Made by a program: the position numbers and the translations under genes | The notes under the pieces: generated by a model | Database searches by the model: none | What the model saw: only the letters and a program-made list of their open reading frames with translations | Told to the model about the DNA's origin: nothing | Source of the DNA: Azolla caroliniana | Lineage: Eukaryota; Polypodiophyta | DNA length: 64,000 nt | Assembly: GCA_043228905.1 (NCBI GenBank) | Contig: JBHGNT010000016.1 | Coordinates: 18,972,001 to 19,036,000 of the forward strand | Direction: 5' to 3' | In this document: piece after piece, positions 47,017 to 58,379 of the stretch | Position numbering within the stretch: position 1 is the first letter of the stretch | Layout: each line of letters starts with the position of its first letter

Positions 47017-47971
47017 CAACTCCCAATTTCGGCCGCAAAACGGAAGCCAACGAGGAACCTTCGCAAGAAGGGGGAGCTTCCACTCCGGCCTGAGCCGTCA
47101 AAACACAACTGAATGTGGATATTGCGGAAAGCTTGGCCACCACGAAGAAGAGTGCCAAAAGAAGATACGTGAATCGGCTTCCACAAGCGGACAACTCACG
47201 AATTACGCGCACAATTCCGACTACGAAGAGTATAGCGGAATGCACAGGCACAACTCCGACTATGAGGATCGTGGCGAAATGTATGCATACAACTCCGACC
47301 GTGGTGGAATGTTCATGATGAAACATAGAACAAACTCTATGTCGGCCTCTACCTCAACTAGTGCCCTCAATCCGGAGGACGTATGGTTTGTTGACTCCGG
47401 AGCCTCAAACCATATAACATCTCATAAAGAATGGTTTCTCGAACTTCGAGAGCCGGAGCGACCCGGTTATGTCGAAACCGGAGATGACACTACGCACCCG
47501 ATTCGGCACATCGACAATGTTCTGTTCGAAAAAGAATGTAAGCAAAATTACATTAAAAATGTCTTGCATGTACTGACCATTACGAAGAATTTGGTCTCCG
47601 TCGGCCAAATTGTAGAGCAAGGGATGCAAGTTTGATTTAATCAAGGTGGTTGCTTCATCGAAAAAGAGGGCCGACTCATCGCACGCGGACGAAGAGAGGG
47701 CCGAATGTTCATTCTTGACCCACACGAGATGAAATCGGCCATGTTCGCAAAGGGCATGAAAGCCGACTCCAACATAGAGTTATGGCACAAGCGGATTGGC
47801 CATATAAATCTCCAAAAGCTCAAAGCAATGAAATCGAAAGGAGTCGTCATCGGACTCCTGACATTCAAAGAGAAGGAGATTGAAGGTGTATGCGAAGCGC
47901 GCCAATTCGGCAAGCAACACCAACACCCATTCCCGAAAGAGCGGAACGTGAGCAAGGTCTACTCGACGTAG
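47017..47971 (+). pseudogene. Copia nucleocapsid knuckle, protease and integrase zinc finger
   Basis: Zinc knuckle at 47115-47157, then a spacer with repeated H/Y-N-S-D-Y motifs (47210-47305). The aspartic protease active site is V-D-S-G-A-S-N-H (about 47390-47415). A TGA at 47633-47635 interrupts the GAG-pre-integrase region. The H-K-R-I-G-H part of the integrase HHCC finger is at about 47787. The expected second cysteine (C-E-A-C) reads C-E-A-R, so the finger is damaged. A frameshift just before 47971 ends this frame. Confidence 0.85.
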
Positions 47972-48690
47972 TCCATTCCGACGTATGGGGAACGGCTACA
48001 TTCGGTGGATGCTGATATTACGTGCTCTTCATCGATGACTTCTCTAGGTACACTTGGATCTACCCGATGCGGCAAAAGAGCGAAGTGTTCAAACACTTCC
48101 AAACATTCAAGAATGAAGTCAAGAAAGCCACGGGCCGACATGTACGTTGTCTTCAATCGGATGGCGGCAAGGAGTACTTCTCGGACGATTTCACGGCGTA
48201 TCTCCGAAAGGAAGGAATTCGGCGAGAATTCACTTGCCGACACACTCCGCAACAAAACGGGGTAGCCGAGTGCAAAAATCGGCACATCCTCGAAGTAGCG
48301 CGGGCTATGATGAACGAGAAGCATATGCTCAAATCATATTGGGTCGAAGCTGCAAATACAGTCGTCTACCTAATGAACCGGTGCACAACATCCGGTGTGC
48401 ACGAGGTCACTCCGCACGAAAAATACTTCGGAAAGAAGCCAGACTTATCGCACACCTGGATATTCGGCGCGATAGCGTACGTGCACATCCCCGATGAGAA
48501 TCGTCAAAAGCTTGACCTAAAGTCGGAGAAATGTATCCTCGTAGGATACTCACTGGAGCAAAAGGGGTACAAGTGCTACAACCCCTCAACTCGAAAATCT
48601 CGAGTAAGTCGAGACATCATTTTTGACGAGTCCGCATCCTGGTACGCACCAGAGACAACTTCGACTTTGACTCCGTTGAACAAGAGATAG
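47972..48690 (+). pseudogene. Copia integrase core and C-terminal region
   Basis: Catalytic triad regions are visible: the first D in V-H-S-D-V-W-G (about 47985), the second in L-Q-S-D-G-G (48155) and the E in N-G-V-A-E (48260). An in-frame TGA lies near 48010. The C-terminal region has I-F-G-A-I-A-Y-V-H and the C-I-L-V-G-Y-S block near 48535. The frame ends by frameshift near 48660. Confidence 0.88.
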
Positions 48691-50620
48691 ATGATGAAGA
48701 TCATTTTACACGCATCTTCGAAGAAAGTCCGATCACGACTCGACTGAGCGAACCACACGAGCCTCCGAGCGATCAAAGCACATCATGGCCTAGCCCGAAG
48801 ATGGACAAAGGCAAGGCGAAAATGGCGAAATACGAAGACGATCGCTTCGACGATGATGAATCGACTCACTCACTCGATAGTGAGTTCGGCGGCATTGACG
48901 TACAAATCGGAGCTAAGAAAGCCCTCATCTCTGCAAATAAAAAGCTCCGTTGCTCCACCCGTGAAAAGTATCCGGTTAGCCAATTTGACTACAATGACTA
49001 CATAGCATATCACTATGCCTTTATGATGAAGGTGGCGACAGTACACGAGACGGAAACATTCTCCGAAGCAGCCAAGGATCCGCGATGGATCGAAGCCATG
49101 AACGAGGAGATGCAGGCACTACGCAAGAACGAGACGGGGGATCTCGTTCCCATCTCACCACACCAAAAGGCGATCGGATGCAGATGGATTTACAAAGTGA
49201 AGTACAACGTCAACGGTTCCGTCAACCGCTATAAAGCGCGACTCGTAGCAAAAGGCTATGCCCAAACGCACAGAGTTGACTACGAGGAGACCTTTCCTCC
49301 GGTGGCAAAGATGACAACGGTGTGGACCGTAATTGCGCTTGCCGCGGCGAAAGGGTGGCACCTCCATCAAATGGACGTCAAGAACGCCTTTCTACAAGGC
49401 GAATTAGAAGAGAAGGTGTACATGATACAACCACCCGGCTTCAACTCGAGCACCCATCCGAAAGCTGTATGCCGACTCAAGAAGCCACTCTACGGCCTCA
49501 AGCAAGCACCACCTGCTTGGCATTCGAAGATAATGCAATATCTTCATCAAATCGGCTTCCGTATGTCAAAATCAGACAACTCCCTCTACATACGAAGCGA
49601 TTCCACAAGTCCGATCGTCATCATCTTATATGTGGATGACCTAGTCATTGGAGGTGAGCATCTCGTTGAAATCAATAAGGTCAAATCCCTCCTTTCCGAC
49701 AAGTTCGAGATGACGGACATGAAGGAGGTCCACTACTTCCCCGGCATCGAGGTAATTCGAACTCCGGCCGGAATCTTGATCTCTCAACGACACTACATCC
49801 TCAACTTACTGTACAAGTTCAGGATGGCTAAGTGCAAATCCGTGGCAACCCCGCTCGATCGTAATCTCAAACTAGATGCGAACTCCGACACCAAAGCGTG
49901 TGATCCGACTCAGTATCGGCAACTCATCGGGAGTCTCATCTACCTCACGATCACTCGACCTGATCTCAACTATCCGGTCGGTTTCCTTAGTCAATTCATG
50001 CAAACACCGCGTGATACTCACTTGGATTGCGCTAAGCGAGTTCTACGGTATGTGAGCGGCAAAATGGATTGTGGCATCCTCTACAAGACCGCAATGCCAA
50101 TATGCCTCAAGGGGTACACAAACGTCAATTGGGCTGGCTACAAAGCCAATAGAATATCAACCTCCGGATTTGTTTTCTCCCTCGGCAACGGAGCAATATC
50201 CTGGAGTAGCAAGAAGCAGCCTACCATCGCTCTTTCGAGTACGGAGGCGGAATATAGGGGTGTAGTCGTAGCTGCGTGTGAAGCCGTATGGCTCAAGAGG
50301 ATTTTGAAGGATCTAGGCGTACCCTTCAAGGATCCGACTTCCCTTTACTGCGACAACATGAGCAGTATCTATTTGGCTCGGAACCCGGTGTTCCACACGC
50401 GGACAAAGCACATCGAAGTGCACTATCACTTCATCTGAGAGCGCGTTCTAGTTGGCGATGTCGACCTACAACACATTAGCACAAATCTTCAAATGGACAA
50501 CATTTTCACTAAAGCCTTAGGAGCCGACAAGCTATGGCAATTCATGACCGATCTCAAATTGACGATCCCTGACCTGCCAAGCTTGAGGGGGAGTACTGAA
50601 GACATTACGGAATAACGCAT
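48691..50620 (+). pseudogene. Copia reverse transcriptase and RNase H
   Basis: The main open frame is 48801-50438 (545 codons). RT begins near 49075 (W-I-E-A-M-N-E-E-M). Q-M-D-V-K-N-A-F-L is at 49370, P-L-Y-G-L-K-Q-A at 49485 and the catalytic Y-V-D-D at 49630. The RNase H block S-T-E-A-E-Y lies near 50238, with H-I-E-V-H-Y-H-F-I at the end. A TGA at 50436-50438 cuts off the last 60 codons, which remain readable (D-N-I-F-T-K-A-L, near 50500). Catalytic residues are kept. Confidence 0.92.
50578..50594 (+). other. Polypurine tract 1 of the full-length copia
   Basis: agcttgagggggagtac is the standard position and sequence of a copia plus-strand primer, yet the 3' LTR starts only 273 bp later. 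A second, weaker tract (gcttgaggaggcg) ends directly at the LTR at 50867. Confidence 0.7.
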
Positions 50621-50867
50621 GGATTCCGCAAGCCACGTACACTACGTAACAACGCGTGGATTACGCAACCATGCAACGAAGCCGCGAAGAGCCGATCTAC
50701 CGCGCAAAGCCGCGAAGAAAGACGCAAGCTGAAGCACAGACTTCGCAACTACGCACAACGCAAGCTGGAGCACGGATTCCACAACTCTGCATAAATGCGA
50801 GTCAACGCGAGTCGAAGCGGATTTCGGATACTGTCTGAAACCGACCCGACTTGAGCTTGAGGAGGCG

Positions 50868-51258
50868 TGTTGAGAATCAAGCTCAACTTGGTCTAGTGTG
50901 TGAACTCACCTTGAGAGTGAATAGCCACTTCAACGGTCAAGAGTCACCATTATGTCACCTCTTTGTATTCTAGCATTTAGTATGAGCCATAGAATCATAT
51001 TCTATGACACATAACTTATAAGCTTTCACATTCCCCATGCTCCATGAGTCTTGTAGTTAATGAAGAGAGAGGGTGACTATATAAAGCACCCTCCTCCAAC
51101 CTTGTATATGTTGAGTCTTTCTCCTTTGTTAATACAATCTACCTTGCGTATTCTCTGTGTATTATTTCTTGTCTCTCTCACTCACTCACTCTCTCTCTCA
51201 TACACACACATAACTCACATCTCTTCCGCTTCACAAGAATCATACCTGATTCTTTACA
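50868..51258 (+). repeat. 3' LTR of the full-length copia
   Basis: 391 bp, about 97 percent identical to the 5' LTR by eye; the differences include two near 50925-50932 and two near 51244-51248. It is followed by target duplication AGAGG. Confidence 0.95.
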
Positions 51259-51390
51259 AGAGGCCAAGGTTCGTCGCGAACTGCCACAACTTGTTGATAC
51301 CTAGGGCTTTTGTGAAGATGTTAGCCACCTGAAGATGTGTGTTGATGTGTTGTAAATTGAGCTCCAACCTGATAGTGCACTTCGATATGC

Positions 51391-51606
51391 TTAGTTCGCG
51401 CGTTGAATACAAGGTTCCGATGCAGGAGGAGAGTTGCTTTTTTCTTCGAGTTCCATCGGTTTTCCAACTTGAAGCTTCCATAGTGTTTCTCGAAGTTTGT
51501 CATTCTCAAGTTGAAGTTGATGCATGGCTTCCATGAGTTGATTTATTCTCTCAGTAAGATCTGACATGTTGAGGCTTAGAAAATGGGAAGGTGAACAAAC
51601 TATCAT
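51391..51606 (-). CDS. Small open frame downstream of the heat-shock-type promoter
   Basis: On minus, an ATG at about 51567 opens M-S-D-L-T-E-R-I-N-Q-L-M-E-A-M-H-Q-L, a short leucine-heptad stretch that would form a coiled coil (about 35 residues). It then runs into copia RNase H sequence in another frame and stops at 51391. It lies about 220 bp downstream of the TATA box at 51795. Gag proteins of gypsy elements often begin with such a coiled coil, so it may be a gag start; a captured host exon is the alternative. Function unknown. Confidence 0.4.
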   Translation of the reverse strand: MIVCSPSHFLSLNMSDLTERINQLMEAMHQLQLENDKLRETLWKLQVGKPMELEEKSNSPPASEPCIQRAN

Positions 51607-51686
51607 AAATGGGTAGATGAGGCTAAATACTAAGAGAGAGCAAGAAAGGGCTAGAGACTGTCACAGACGAGTAGACGAGGCTTGGT

Positions 51687-51692
<6 letters not shown>

Positions 51693-51729
<37 letters not shown>
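51693..51729 (+). repeat. (GA)n microsatellite
   Basis: An uninterrupted GA run in the leader between the heat-shock-type promoter and the small open frame (a CT run on minus). Confidence 0.9.
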
Positions 51730-51794
51730 ATAGACAAGAGAACAAGAACTGAATTATGATTCCGTAACTGGTGTTATATCAAAGTGCACCTGAG

Positions 51795-51888
51795 TATTTA
51801 TACAAGAATGTGGAGGTATGCATGTAAGCTAGGAAACTTCTAGAGAGTGCATGAAGATGCATTCTCTAGAAGTTTCTTGAAGTTCTAG
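51795..51888 (-). promoter_or_regulatory. Heat-shock-element promoter with TATA box
   Basis: GAAgtTTCttGAA at 51869-51881 is a perfect three-unit heat-shock element. A second, GAAacTTCtaGAG, is at 51833-51845. Between them lies an inverted repeat with 19-bp arms and one mismatch (about 51834-51875). On minus a TATAAATA box follows at about 51803-51796, the usual spacing for heat-inducible promoters. HSEs upstream of TATA are also known in LTRs of heat-activated plant copia elements (ONSEN). Activity is inferred. Confidence 0.6.
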
Positions 51889-53016
51889 GATGGCTCCCCC
51901 TTCTGCCGAACTCACTAGGAGTAATTCTGGCCTCTTGCCAATGATGGGGATTGCGTTCTTGGGTCAGTTGACCATGTTGGCCTCGGCCAAATCAGCCTTC
52001 ATCATTCGACTGGGAGTAGAGCATCTAACCATCGGGTGCATTCCTCCTTTGTCGGGCATGATTTTCTTCCACCAATAGTATCAACTAAAGGTCAAAAAAG
52101 GAATGAGGATTCTCCCTTGTGAGAATGGCCGATCCAATCGTGCCAAATCGTGGTCTAAGTCACCGAGGCATATTTGCACCATTTCACCATCGTCGATGAT
52201 GACATTGTTCGAACCGAGGGCATCACATAGTTCCTTGATCTTCAAGGTATAGTTGGTGATCGACATATCTCTCTCTTGTATGTTGTTTAACTCCTATCGT
52301 ACTAGTTGAAGCTTTCGTGCAACTATGTTGGCTGTGAAAATCTTCTTGAGGTTACCCCAAGCTTCTTTTGGCATCTTTGCCTCTCGAAGATAGTCGAGCA
52401 TGTGATCATGAACGCATGATGCATGACAATACAACACACAGCTTGTGGCCTACTCCCAGGCTGGATAGTCGGTGTGTGTTGGGTTGGGTTGCGTTTCATG
52501 AGCTCCCTCAATATAGCTCCAATATCCTTGACCGACAAGGTATTGATGCATCTTGTATTGCCAAGATGCAAAGTTTGTCTTATTGAGCTTCTCCGTAGGA
52601 AGCGCGCTTCCCATATGAGTATTCATGGAGTCGATTTCTTCTCTATTGTTGAATCGGTTCCGTTGATCGTCGGTGTGTAGCACAACACAGTTGATTAAGC
52701 TTGATTAGAAAACCACATAGTCTGATACCATGTAAATAAATGGAAAGCATCGATGATGTTGTGAAGCGGAAGTGAGATGTGTGTATGTGTGTGTAAGTAA
52801 GATAGGCAAAGAGGGAGAGGGAGAGCTTAGAACAAGAAGTTGTATTAGTGAAAGTATGATTACTTCCGACATTAACTAAGTTACACAAGGTTGGTTTAAA
52901 TACCAACTAGTCTGGGGCAACTGCCCTTTCTGTCATTTACAAAACTAGCCTAGTGTGTCCACTGCTAGTGTGAAAGCACTTCTTCATTGGGGAAGTTGAG
53001 TTTGATTCTCAATAAT

Positions 53017-53438
53017 ACGATTCAATACTAAACTAATGAAGATTGATTCGTTTAGTACTCTACATTGTGGATCCTTTCCCGAAACCAAAATGATATATGA
53101 GATCATATAATTGGAATGTTCTTCAATGGTTTCATAGTTTTTCATATCATACTCGAACAATAGGAAATGAAGTGGATGAATTGATGGAATAGTTGACATT
53201 ATAGTTAGCTTTTGCTTGAATCGGGAATCAAACGGAAAAGTAGATCATGCAAGCGAGAAAAAAAAAAGTGTGGTGTGTGCTAAAATAAAATAAAACATCC
53301 ACCAATTTTATGGGGAGATCCTCTTCAAACCTATAAAAAGGTGAAGTGAGCTCATTGTTTTGGGAAGTTAAAGACAAGGCACGAATTCCAAGAGAGAGAG
53401 CTAGGGTTGCAATCAAAGAGGGTGTATCCATAGGAATG
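53017..53438. other. Non-coding, with TATA-like box
   Basis: No gene recognised. cctataaaaaggtg near 53330 followed by purine-rich text looks like an LTR or gene promoter, but no LTR ends were found. Confidence 0.4.
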
Positions 53439-54890
53439 GAACTGAGGATTTAGTGCCTTTGCCAAAAGGTAGAAAAGCACTACCATGTAAATGGGTGTCT
53501 AAGTCCAAATACACATCCGATAGTGTTCTTCCTAAATATAAAGCTTGCATTGTGGCAAAAGGTTTTAAACAAGAACCAGGAGTCAATTTTGATGAAATCT
53601 TCTCTCCGATATTCAAGATAACTACATTACGTACGATGCTCGTTGTTGCCAAAAATTATCTTTGATTTGTTTCAAATATATGTAAAAACTACCTTTTTGC
53701 ATGGAGATCTTGATGAAGAGATTTATATGGAGCAACCAAAGGGTTATGAAGTTTATGGGAAAATGCCTTTGGTATGTAAATAAACTTAAGAAAAGTTTGT
53801 ATGGTCTTAAGCAATCTACTTGAAAGTGGTATAAAAAATTAGAAGCTTTTATGAGGTCCCAAAGTTATGATAAGAGTAATGAAGACTTATGTTTATATAC
53901 GAAAAAATGTATAGATATATGTGATTTTGATACTCTATGTAGATGACATGCTCATCGCCGGTGAAAACAAGGATGACTTATCCCAACTAAATAAAATTTT
54001 GAGTCAAACTTTTTATATAAAAAATTTGGGAACTGCAAAACACATCCTTCAAATGCCTATTACTCAAGATAGGAGTAATGGATGTATTTATTTGTCTAAA
54101 TCTGAGTACATTTAGAAATTACTCAAGAAGTTTAATATGGAGAGTGCAAAACCTTTGAGCACACAATTATCTGTACATGTTAAATTGAGTAAAAATAAAG
54201 GTCCCAAATTTGATGATGAAAAGGAGTTCATAAGTAAAATTCCTTATCAATCTGTTGTTAGTGGTCTTACGTATGCTATGATAGCAACTAGGCCACACAT
54301 TGCATTTGCAGTGAAAGCTGTGAGCATATTTTTGTCAAACTCTGGTGAGAAACATTAAAAAGCAATGAAAATGATAATATGATATCTAAGAGGCACCAAA
54401 AATAAGTGTCTATGTTTAGGTGGCGGAAATGTATCAATTATTGGATATACAAACTTTGATTATATTAGTTGTTTCGACATCAGAAAATCTACTTCGGGGT
54501 ACATTTTTTAGTTTATGGGAGGTGCCATATCTTGGAGATCTCATCTCCAAGAGTGTACCGCTCTGTCCACTACAGAAGCAGAGTATGTTGCAACTAGTGA
54601 AGCATGTAAGGAAGTTGTATGCCTTTTTCGATTAGCTTGTGACATGGGCATACCTCAACTTGTATCGATATTGTTTTGTGATAGTCAAAGTGGCATTGCA
54701 TTGGCTAAAAACCTAGTATACCATGCAAAGACCAAGCACATTGGAGTGCGATATCACTTCATCTGAGAATGCATAGTTGTTGGCTACATCAGTCTTGAGA
54801 AGATTGTCTCCCAAGAAAATGATGCATATGCATTGATGAAAGTTGTATTCCATGATGCGTTAGAGCATTGTTGTCACTTGATGGGGATTA
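53439..54890 (+). pseudogene. Copia RT and RNase H relic, second lineage
   Basis: Frames read L-P-C-K-W-V (53480), A-K-G-F-K-Q-E-P-G (53560), L-Y-G-L-K-Q (53800), Y-V-D-D-M-L-I-A-G (53935), the R-P-H-I-A-F-A-V block (54290), S-T-T-E-A-E-Y-V-A (54570) and H-A-K-T-K-H-I (54725). Frameshifts fall near 53665, 53760 and 54360, with several stops. Protein words differ from the 45.8-kb element, so it is a separate copia lineage. Integrase and gag are absent. Confidence 0.87.
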
Positions 54891-55007
54891 CTTAGCTCTT
54901 CATGTTACAGATTGCTTTAATATGTATATTGTGCAACATATTCATCAAGTTGGATGTGTCAGTCTTGTACAATCTTCCCATTAGCTTTGCTTATTCTTTT
55001 TTGGCCT

Positions 55008-55290
55008 TCAGTGGGAGATTGTTACATAGTGAGAAAGGTCAAAAAGGTAATTCTCATTATTTATCAGTAGGTATACAACTTAACATCTAAGAAGGGTGTT
55101 TTGGTGTGTGCCCGCCAAAAACATCATGTGCGCGTTTTTGTCTGTGTGATGTTTCTCTCTCTATTGTCCATCTTTTTCTCTTTAGGAAAAATAGAAGCTC
55201 ATCCACTTCTCCCTGCCCCTCCAACAACTAGAACCAACAAACCACTTTAGCACAATAGTTATATTATTTCATCAATTATCAACAACATGA
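55008..55290 (+). repeat. Probable polypurine tract and 3' LTR of the copia relic
   Basis: agtgggagat (55010-55019) is followed by TGTTACATAGTG at 55020, a typical tract/LTR junction placed just after the RNase H end. The right end is uncertain; a TATCAACAACA stop near 55288 is one choice. The 5' partner is not visible. Confidence 0.5.
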
Positions 55291-55629
55291 CTACGTTGAT
55301 TGGTAGACGTTGCTTCTATCTGACAACCTCCTTTGCAATGTTTCAGCTACATCTTCTATGATCTTCAGTTTTTTTTATCGGCATCGCCAACTTGCACCTG
55401 CACCCTCTTTAAATTTTGGGGACGATATGGTTTTATCCCATAGATCTTCTTTGTCTGAAACCTTGGCTCAAGCAAAACTTCCATTGGCTTGGTCCTGTTC
55501 ACATTACATTAAATTAATGAGTTTTCTTACCATCAAGAATTGTCAAGCTAAATCTTATCTTTCATGTACCCTTTTTGGGCCTTAAAAGCCAATAACTTTC
55601 CAAAGGGGGTATCACCTTTTTCCTCTAAT

Positions 55630-55860
55630 CAACATTCATGGACTTGAAGAATTTGCAATTCATGAGGTTTTGGACTACAAGATCTCACCGTGCTACCTTT
55701 ACTATTTAGTGGATTGGAAAGGATATTCTCCTTGTAAGTTGTAACCGCATTTAAGAACCCAAGGACAATACACCTTACAAAATAGTGAGGTTCATCAACA
55801 ATACCCACATAAGTTGGGCCCATCCACATCATGGCATTACAAGGGGAGTCTATGTTGACT
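55630..55860 (+). pseudogene. Ty3/gypsy chromodomain tail (chromovirus relic)
   Basis: Near 55650 the frame reads E-V-L-D-Y-K-I-S-P-C-Y-L-Y-Y-L-V-D-W-K-G-Y-S-P, the signature of the integrase-terminal chromodomain. After a stop it continues with V-H-Q-Q-Y-P-H-K-L-G-P, the usual F-H-x-x-Y-P-x-K-P-G-P ending. Nothing of the rest of the polyprotein is recognisable upstream, although 55310-55590 is open in one frame. Confidence 0.72.
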
Positions 55861-57782
55861 CTACATTGAAAATATCTATAACAGATCTCACATAATCATC
55901 ACAAAGGAATCAAACTTGTGATATCATAGTTATTATGAGTGAGTGTCTTTGCCAATGGACCATACACATTAGATAGAGAAAGTCGCATATATGAAAAAAA
56001 GATATATTAATGCCTTTTAAGAGGCCAAAAATGGTTTATAAGACTAAACAAGAGATCAAATCTTAAAATGTTGTTTCATCTAAGAGAACAACAAATAAAA
56101 ATAAACGTGGCTATGTAAAAATGTAAATGGAAATAGCATGAAGAAATGCCTAAATAATTTCGTCATCTAGATATCAATAGAAATAGAGAAAGTTTAGATA
56201 GAAGGGGGGCATAAACATTAGATAACTACATATTGTTTTATTTCTTTCAAATAATTGGTCACATACTCAATGTGAGGTGAGAGGGCTTTATGTACAATCA
56301 ATGAATTGTTACAAAGAGGTCCAATGTTTGAACCAAGACAATATCTCTTTTCAAATAGTCTATTTATGCTCATCATATATGCAATTGTAAGTTTTACTCC
56401 AACATAGGACACCTTTTTCCCAACAACACATTGGGCATGTGTGGAGGTTCTTACAAAACAACACACTGGAAGAAGCAATTTCAACAATAAATGAAACAAT
56501 TCATGAACACGATATGAAGAATAACCTATGGTTTGCTCGATGGTACAATCTTTAAAATATGCATGCATGTATGTATTTCTGTGTAAAAGTAGTGGTGTAT
56601 TAAAGCAACATGACAACACAAAAAGCCCCTCTTGTCCCTATAATAACGAGTATCTCATGTCCAGGTAAACCCTCTAAATTACTATAGGATGAGCTGGAAT
56701 AAAAGACAACTCTTCTAGGAACAAGGTGCTTGCCCCACTCAAGTATGAGGTCTCACAAATAGAATTTTGGTTTCAGCCTACATATATGTTGTTGTACTCC
56801 ACAAGACCACCAACCAAGAAACCATGTCTCATTATCCAATTATACCAAACCCCAATTCCTAAGGTTCTCAAACTTTTTCTCATACAATGGGGATTGTTAC
56901 AAATATCTTTAATGTACTAGGATTTTAAAGCCACCGCCAAACATAGTTTGCCCATTGATTCTTGCCAAAAAACATATTCTGCTCAAAATGGATGGTGCAT
57001 TTTCATCTTGCATTGGATTGATGGGGCATTGTCAAAAACCTGTCTTCAATTTACTTATAATGAATGTTGTTGTTGTGCACCCCGATTCAATTCTTTCCTA
57101 AAAGTTCGTAGAGTGAAACAAAGTTGATTTGATAAGACCAAAGAAGGAAAGATGGAGTATTTGAACAAACATCAATACATACTCTTCAATTATTTCATCT
57201 TATTGCTTCGTGCATCATCATTCCATCTAGACCACAAGCAACTACCATCTATTTTCTATCATTGTTTGAATTTATAGATTGCTTTCATGTTCTATTATCA
57301 AGTCTTTTAGCGAAACCATTCTCAAGTCTTTTAGAGAAACCATTCGCAAATAATTCCTCCATATATCTCATGGAATGAAAAATGATGCAGCATGTATAAT
57401 TTATATCCTAGTTAAGAAAGAGTAACAAGGCAATGTCTTATGACTTAACTACCCAAGCATAACATCTCCCCTGTTTGTTGGAACATTAGCAACGTATTGA
57501 TGCAAGGTATGTTTGTTTAAAGCATGAAATTGCACATGATTGCTCATCATTGAACTTTGTAACATGTGTTGCATCCCCATTTATATTTAACATAACTATT
57601 TGGTCACGAACTTTGTAACATAACTAATTTGAAGATAATTAAGACCAAAGGACACAAAATAAACAAATCGTCCTAAATATATAGATAGATAGACAACGAA
57701 ACAACGAAACAATTGCCTTACACACTTTCATGTTATGGCTTAGCGAAATTAGGTTTTGTACATATTTTATATTACGTGATGA
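55861..57782. other. Intergenic, no gene recognised
   Basis: A/T-rich text without domains. A 24-bp tandem duplication (caagtcttttagNgaaacc) lies near 57300. A block near 55985-56080 resembles blocks in LSG1 intron 1 (32850-32940) and SNX2 intron 3 (59040-59125). Confidence 0.5.
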
Positions 57783-58379
57783 TCATATGCATGTACAGTT
57801 ACATAACGAGGTGCCATAAGCTAATCGCACATACACAAGCGCAAAGACTTCAACGTTAGGGCAATGCCAAAGCCTTTTCACCTCTACTATCCTCCGAATC
57901 ATTCTCAAGGATACAACATTGCTCGATACATCTATGAATATGCCACCGCTAAGTAAGAGGCATATCAGTAAGTAAAAACCACTGTAAAATGCCGCAACTG
58001 TAGAAAACACTACTGACGAATTAAATAAAGATGACAAGGAAAATACAGCAATAATATGGATTGGGATTGCAATGGAGATTTGAGAATCCTCGGCAGCACT
58101 GAGAAACATTGGAACCTTGAAATAAACATAAATATATGCTTTAAAAATGACAATTTTTTTATATTTTTTATTGATCAATATTAAGAACAATGCAGAATAC
58201 ATGAAGTTCCACAATATAGCAGTGCTTATTACAAAGAATGTGCGTGGAATCGCTATATCGAGTGTGCATAACAATGTATGTGCATGTGCTGATTTCAGAG
58301 AGAGAGAGAGAGAGGAAGAGAGACGGAGGGAGAGAGCGGAAGAAGGGGGAATCAATCGGCAACAATACCTTTCAAAACA
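57783..58379 (-). other. Probable 3' UTR of the SNX2 gene
   Basis: Immediately downstream of the SNX2 stop on minus. A 190-codon frame is open here, but it starts inside a (CT)n tract, is hydrophobic and matches no family I know, so I treat it as untranslated sequence. Confidence 0.5.

Larger units (their letters stand above)
45775..51258 (+). mobile_element. Full-length Ty1/copia retrotransposon with AGAGG target duplication
   Basis: 5484 bp with two LTRs (45775-46163 and 50868-51258), a Met-tRNA-type primer-binding site and a gag-protease-integrase-RT-RNase H order, which defines copia. Perfect 5-bp target duplications AGAGG flank it (45770-45774 and 51259-51263). By eye the LTRs differ at about ten substitutions plus a small CT-repeat length change, so insertion was fairly recent. 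The coding part holds about three frameshifts and three in-frame TGA stops, so this copy cannot act alone. It sits inside an older, inverted copy of the same family. Confidence 0.96.
51259..53016 (-). mobile_element. Inverted, internally rearranged copia relic of the same family
   Basis: On minus: an LTR at about 53016-52733 (GAGAATCAAACTCAA... ending atttaca), primer-binding site tggtatcag (52732-52724), gag from 52683 (M-N-T-H-M-G-S-A-L-P, Y-K-M-H-Q-Y-L-V-G-Q) in broken frames to about 51900, then about 460 bp of foreign sequence with a heat-shock-type promoter. After that come the RNase H end (A-R-T-K-H-I-E-V-H-Y, about 51430) and the coding tail (N-I-F-T-K-A-L-G) to 51259. Protease, integrase and RT are absent. 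Its 3' end continues at 45774-45687 beyond the younger insertion. Confidence 0.82.

Noticed and set aside
57783-58355. 190-codon hydrophobic frame on minus next to SNX2
   Set aside because: It starts in a CT microsatellite, matches no family I know, and lies directly after the SNX2 stop, so 3' UTR is the simpler reading.
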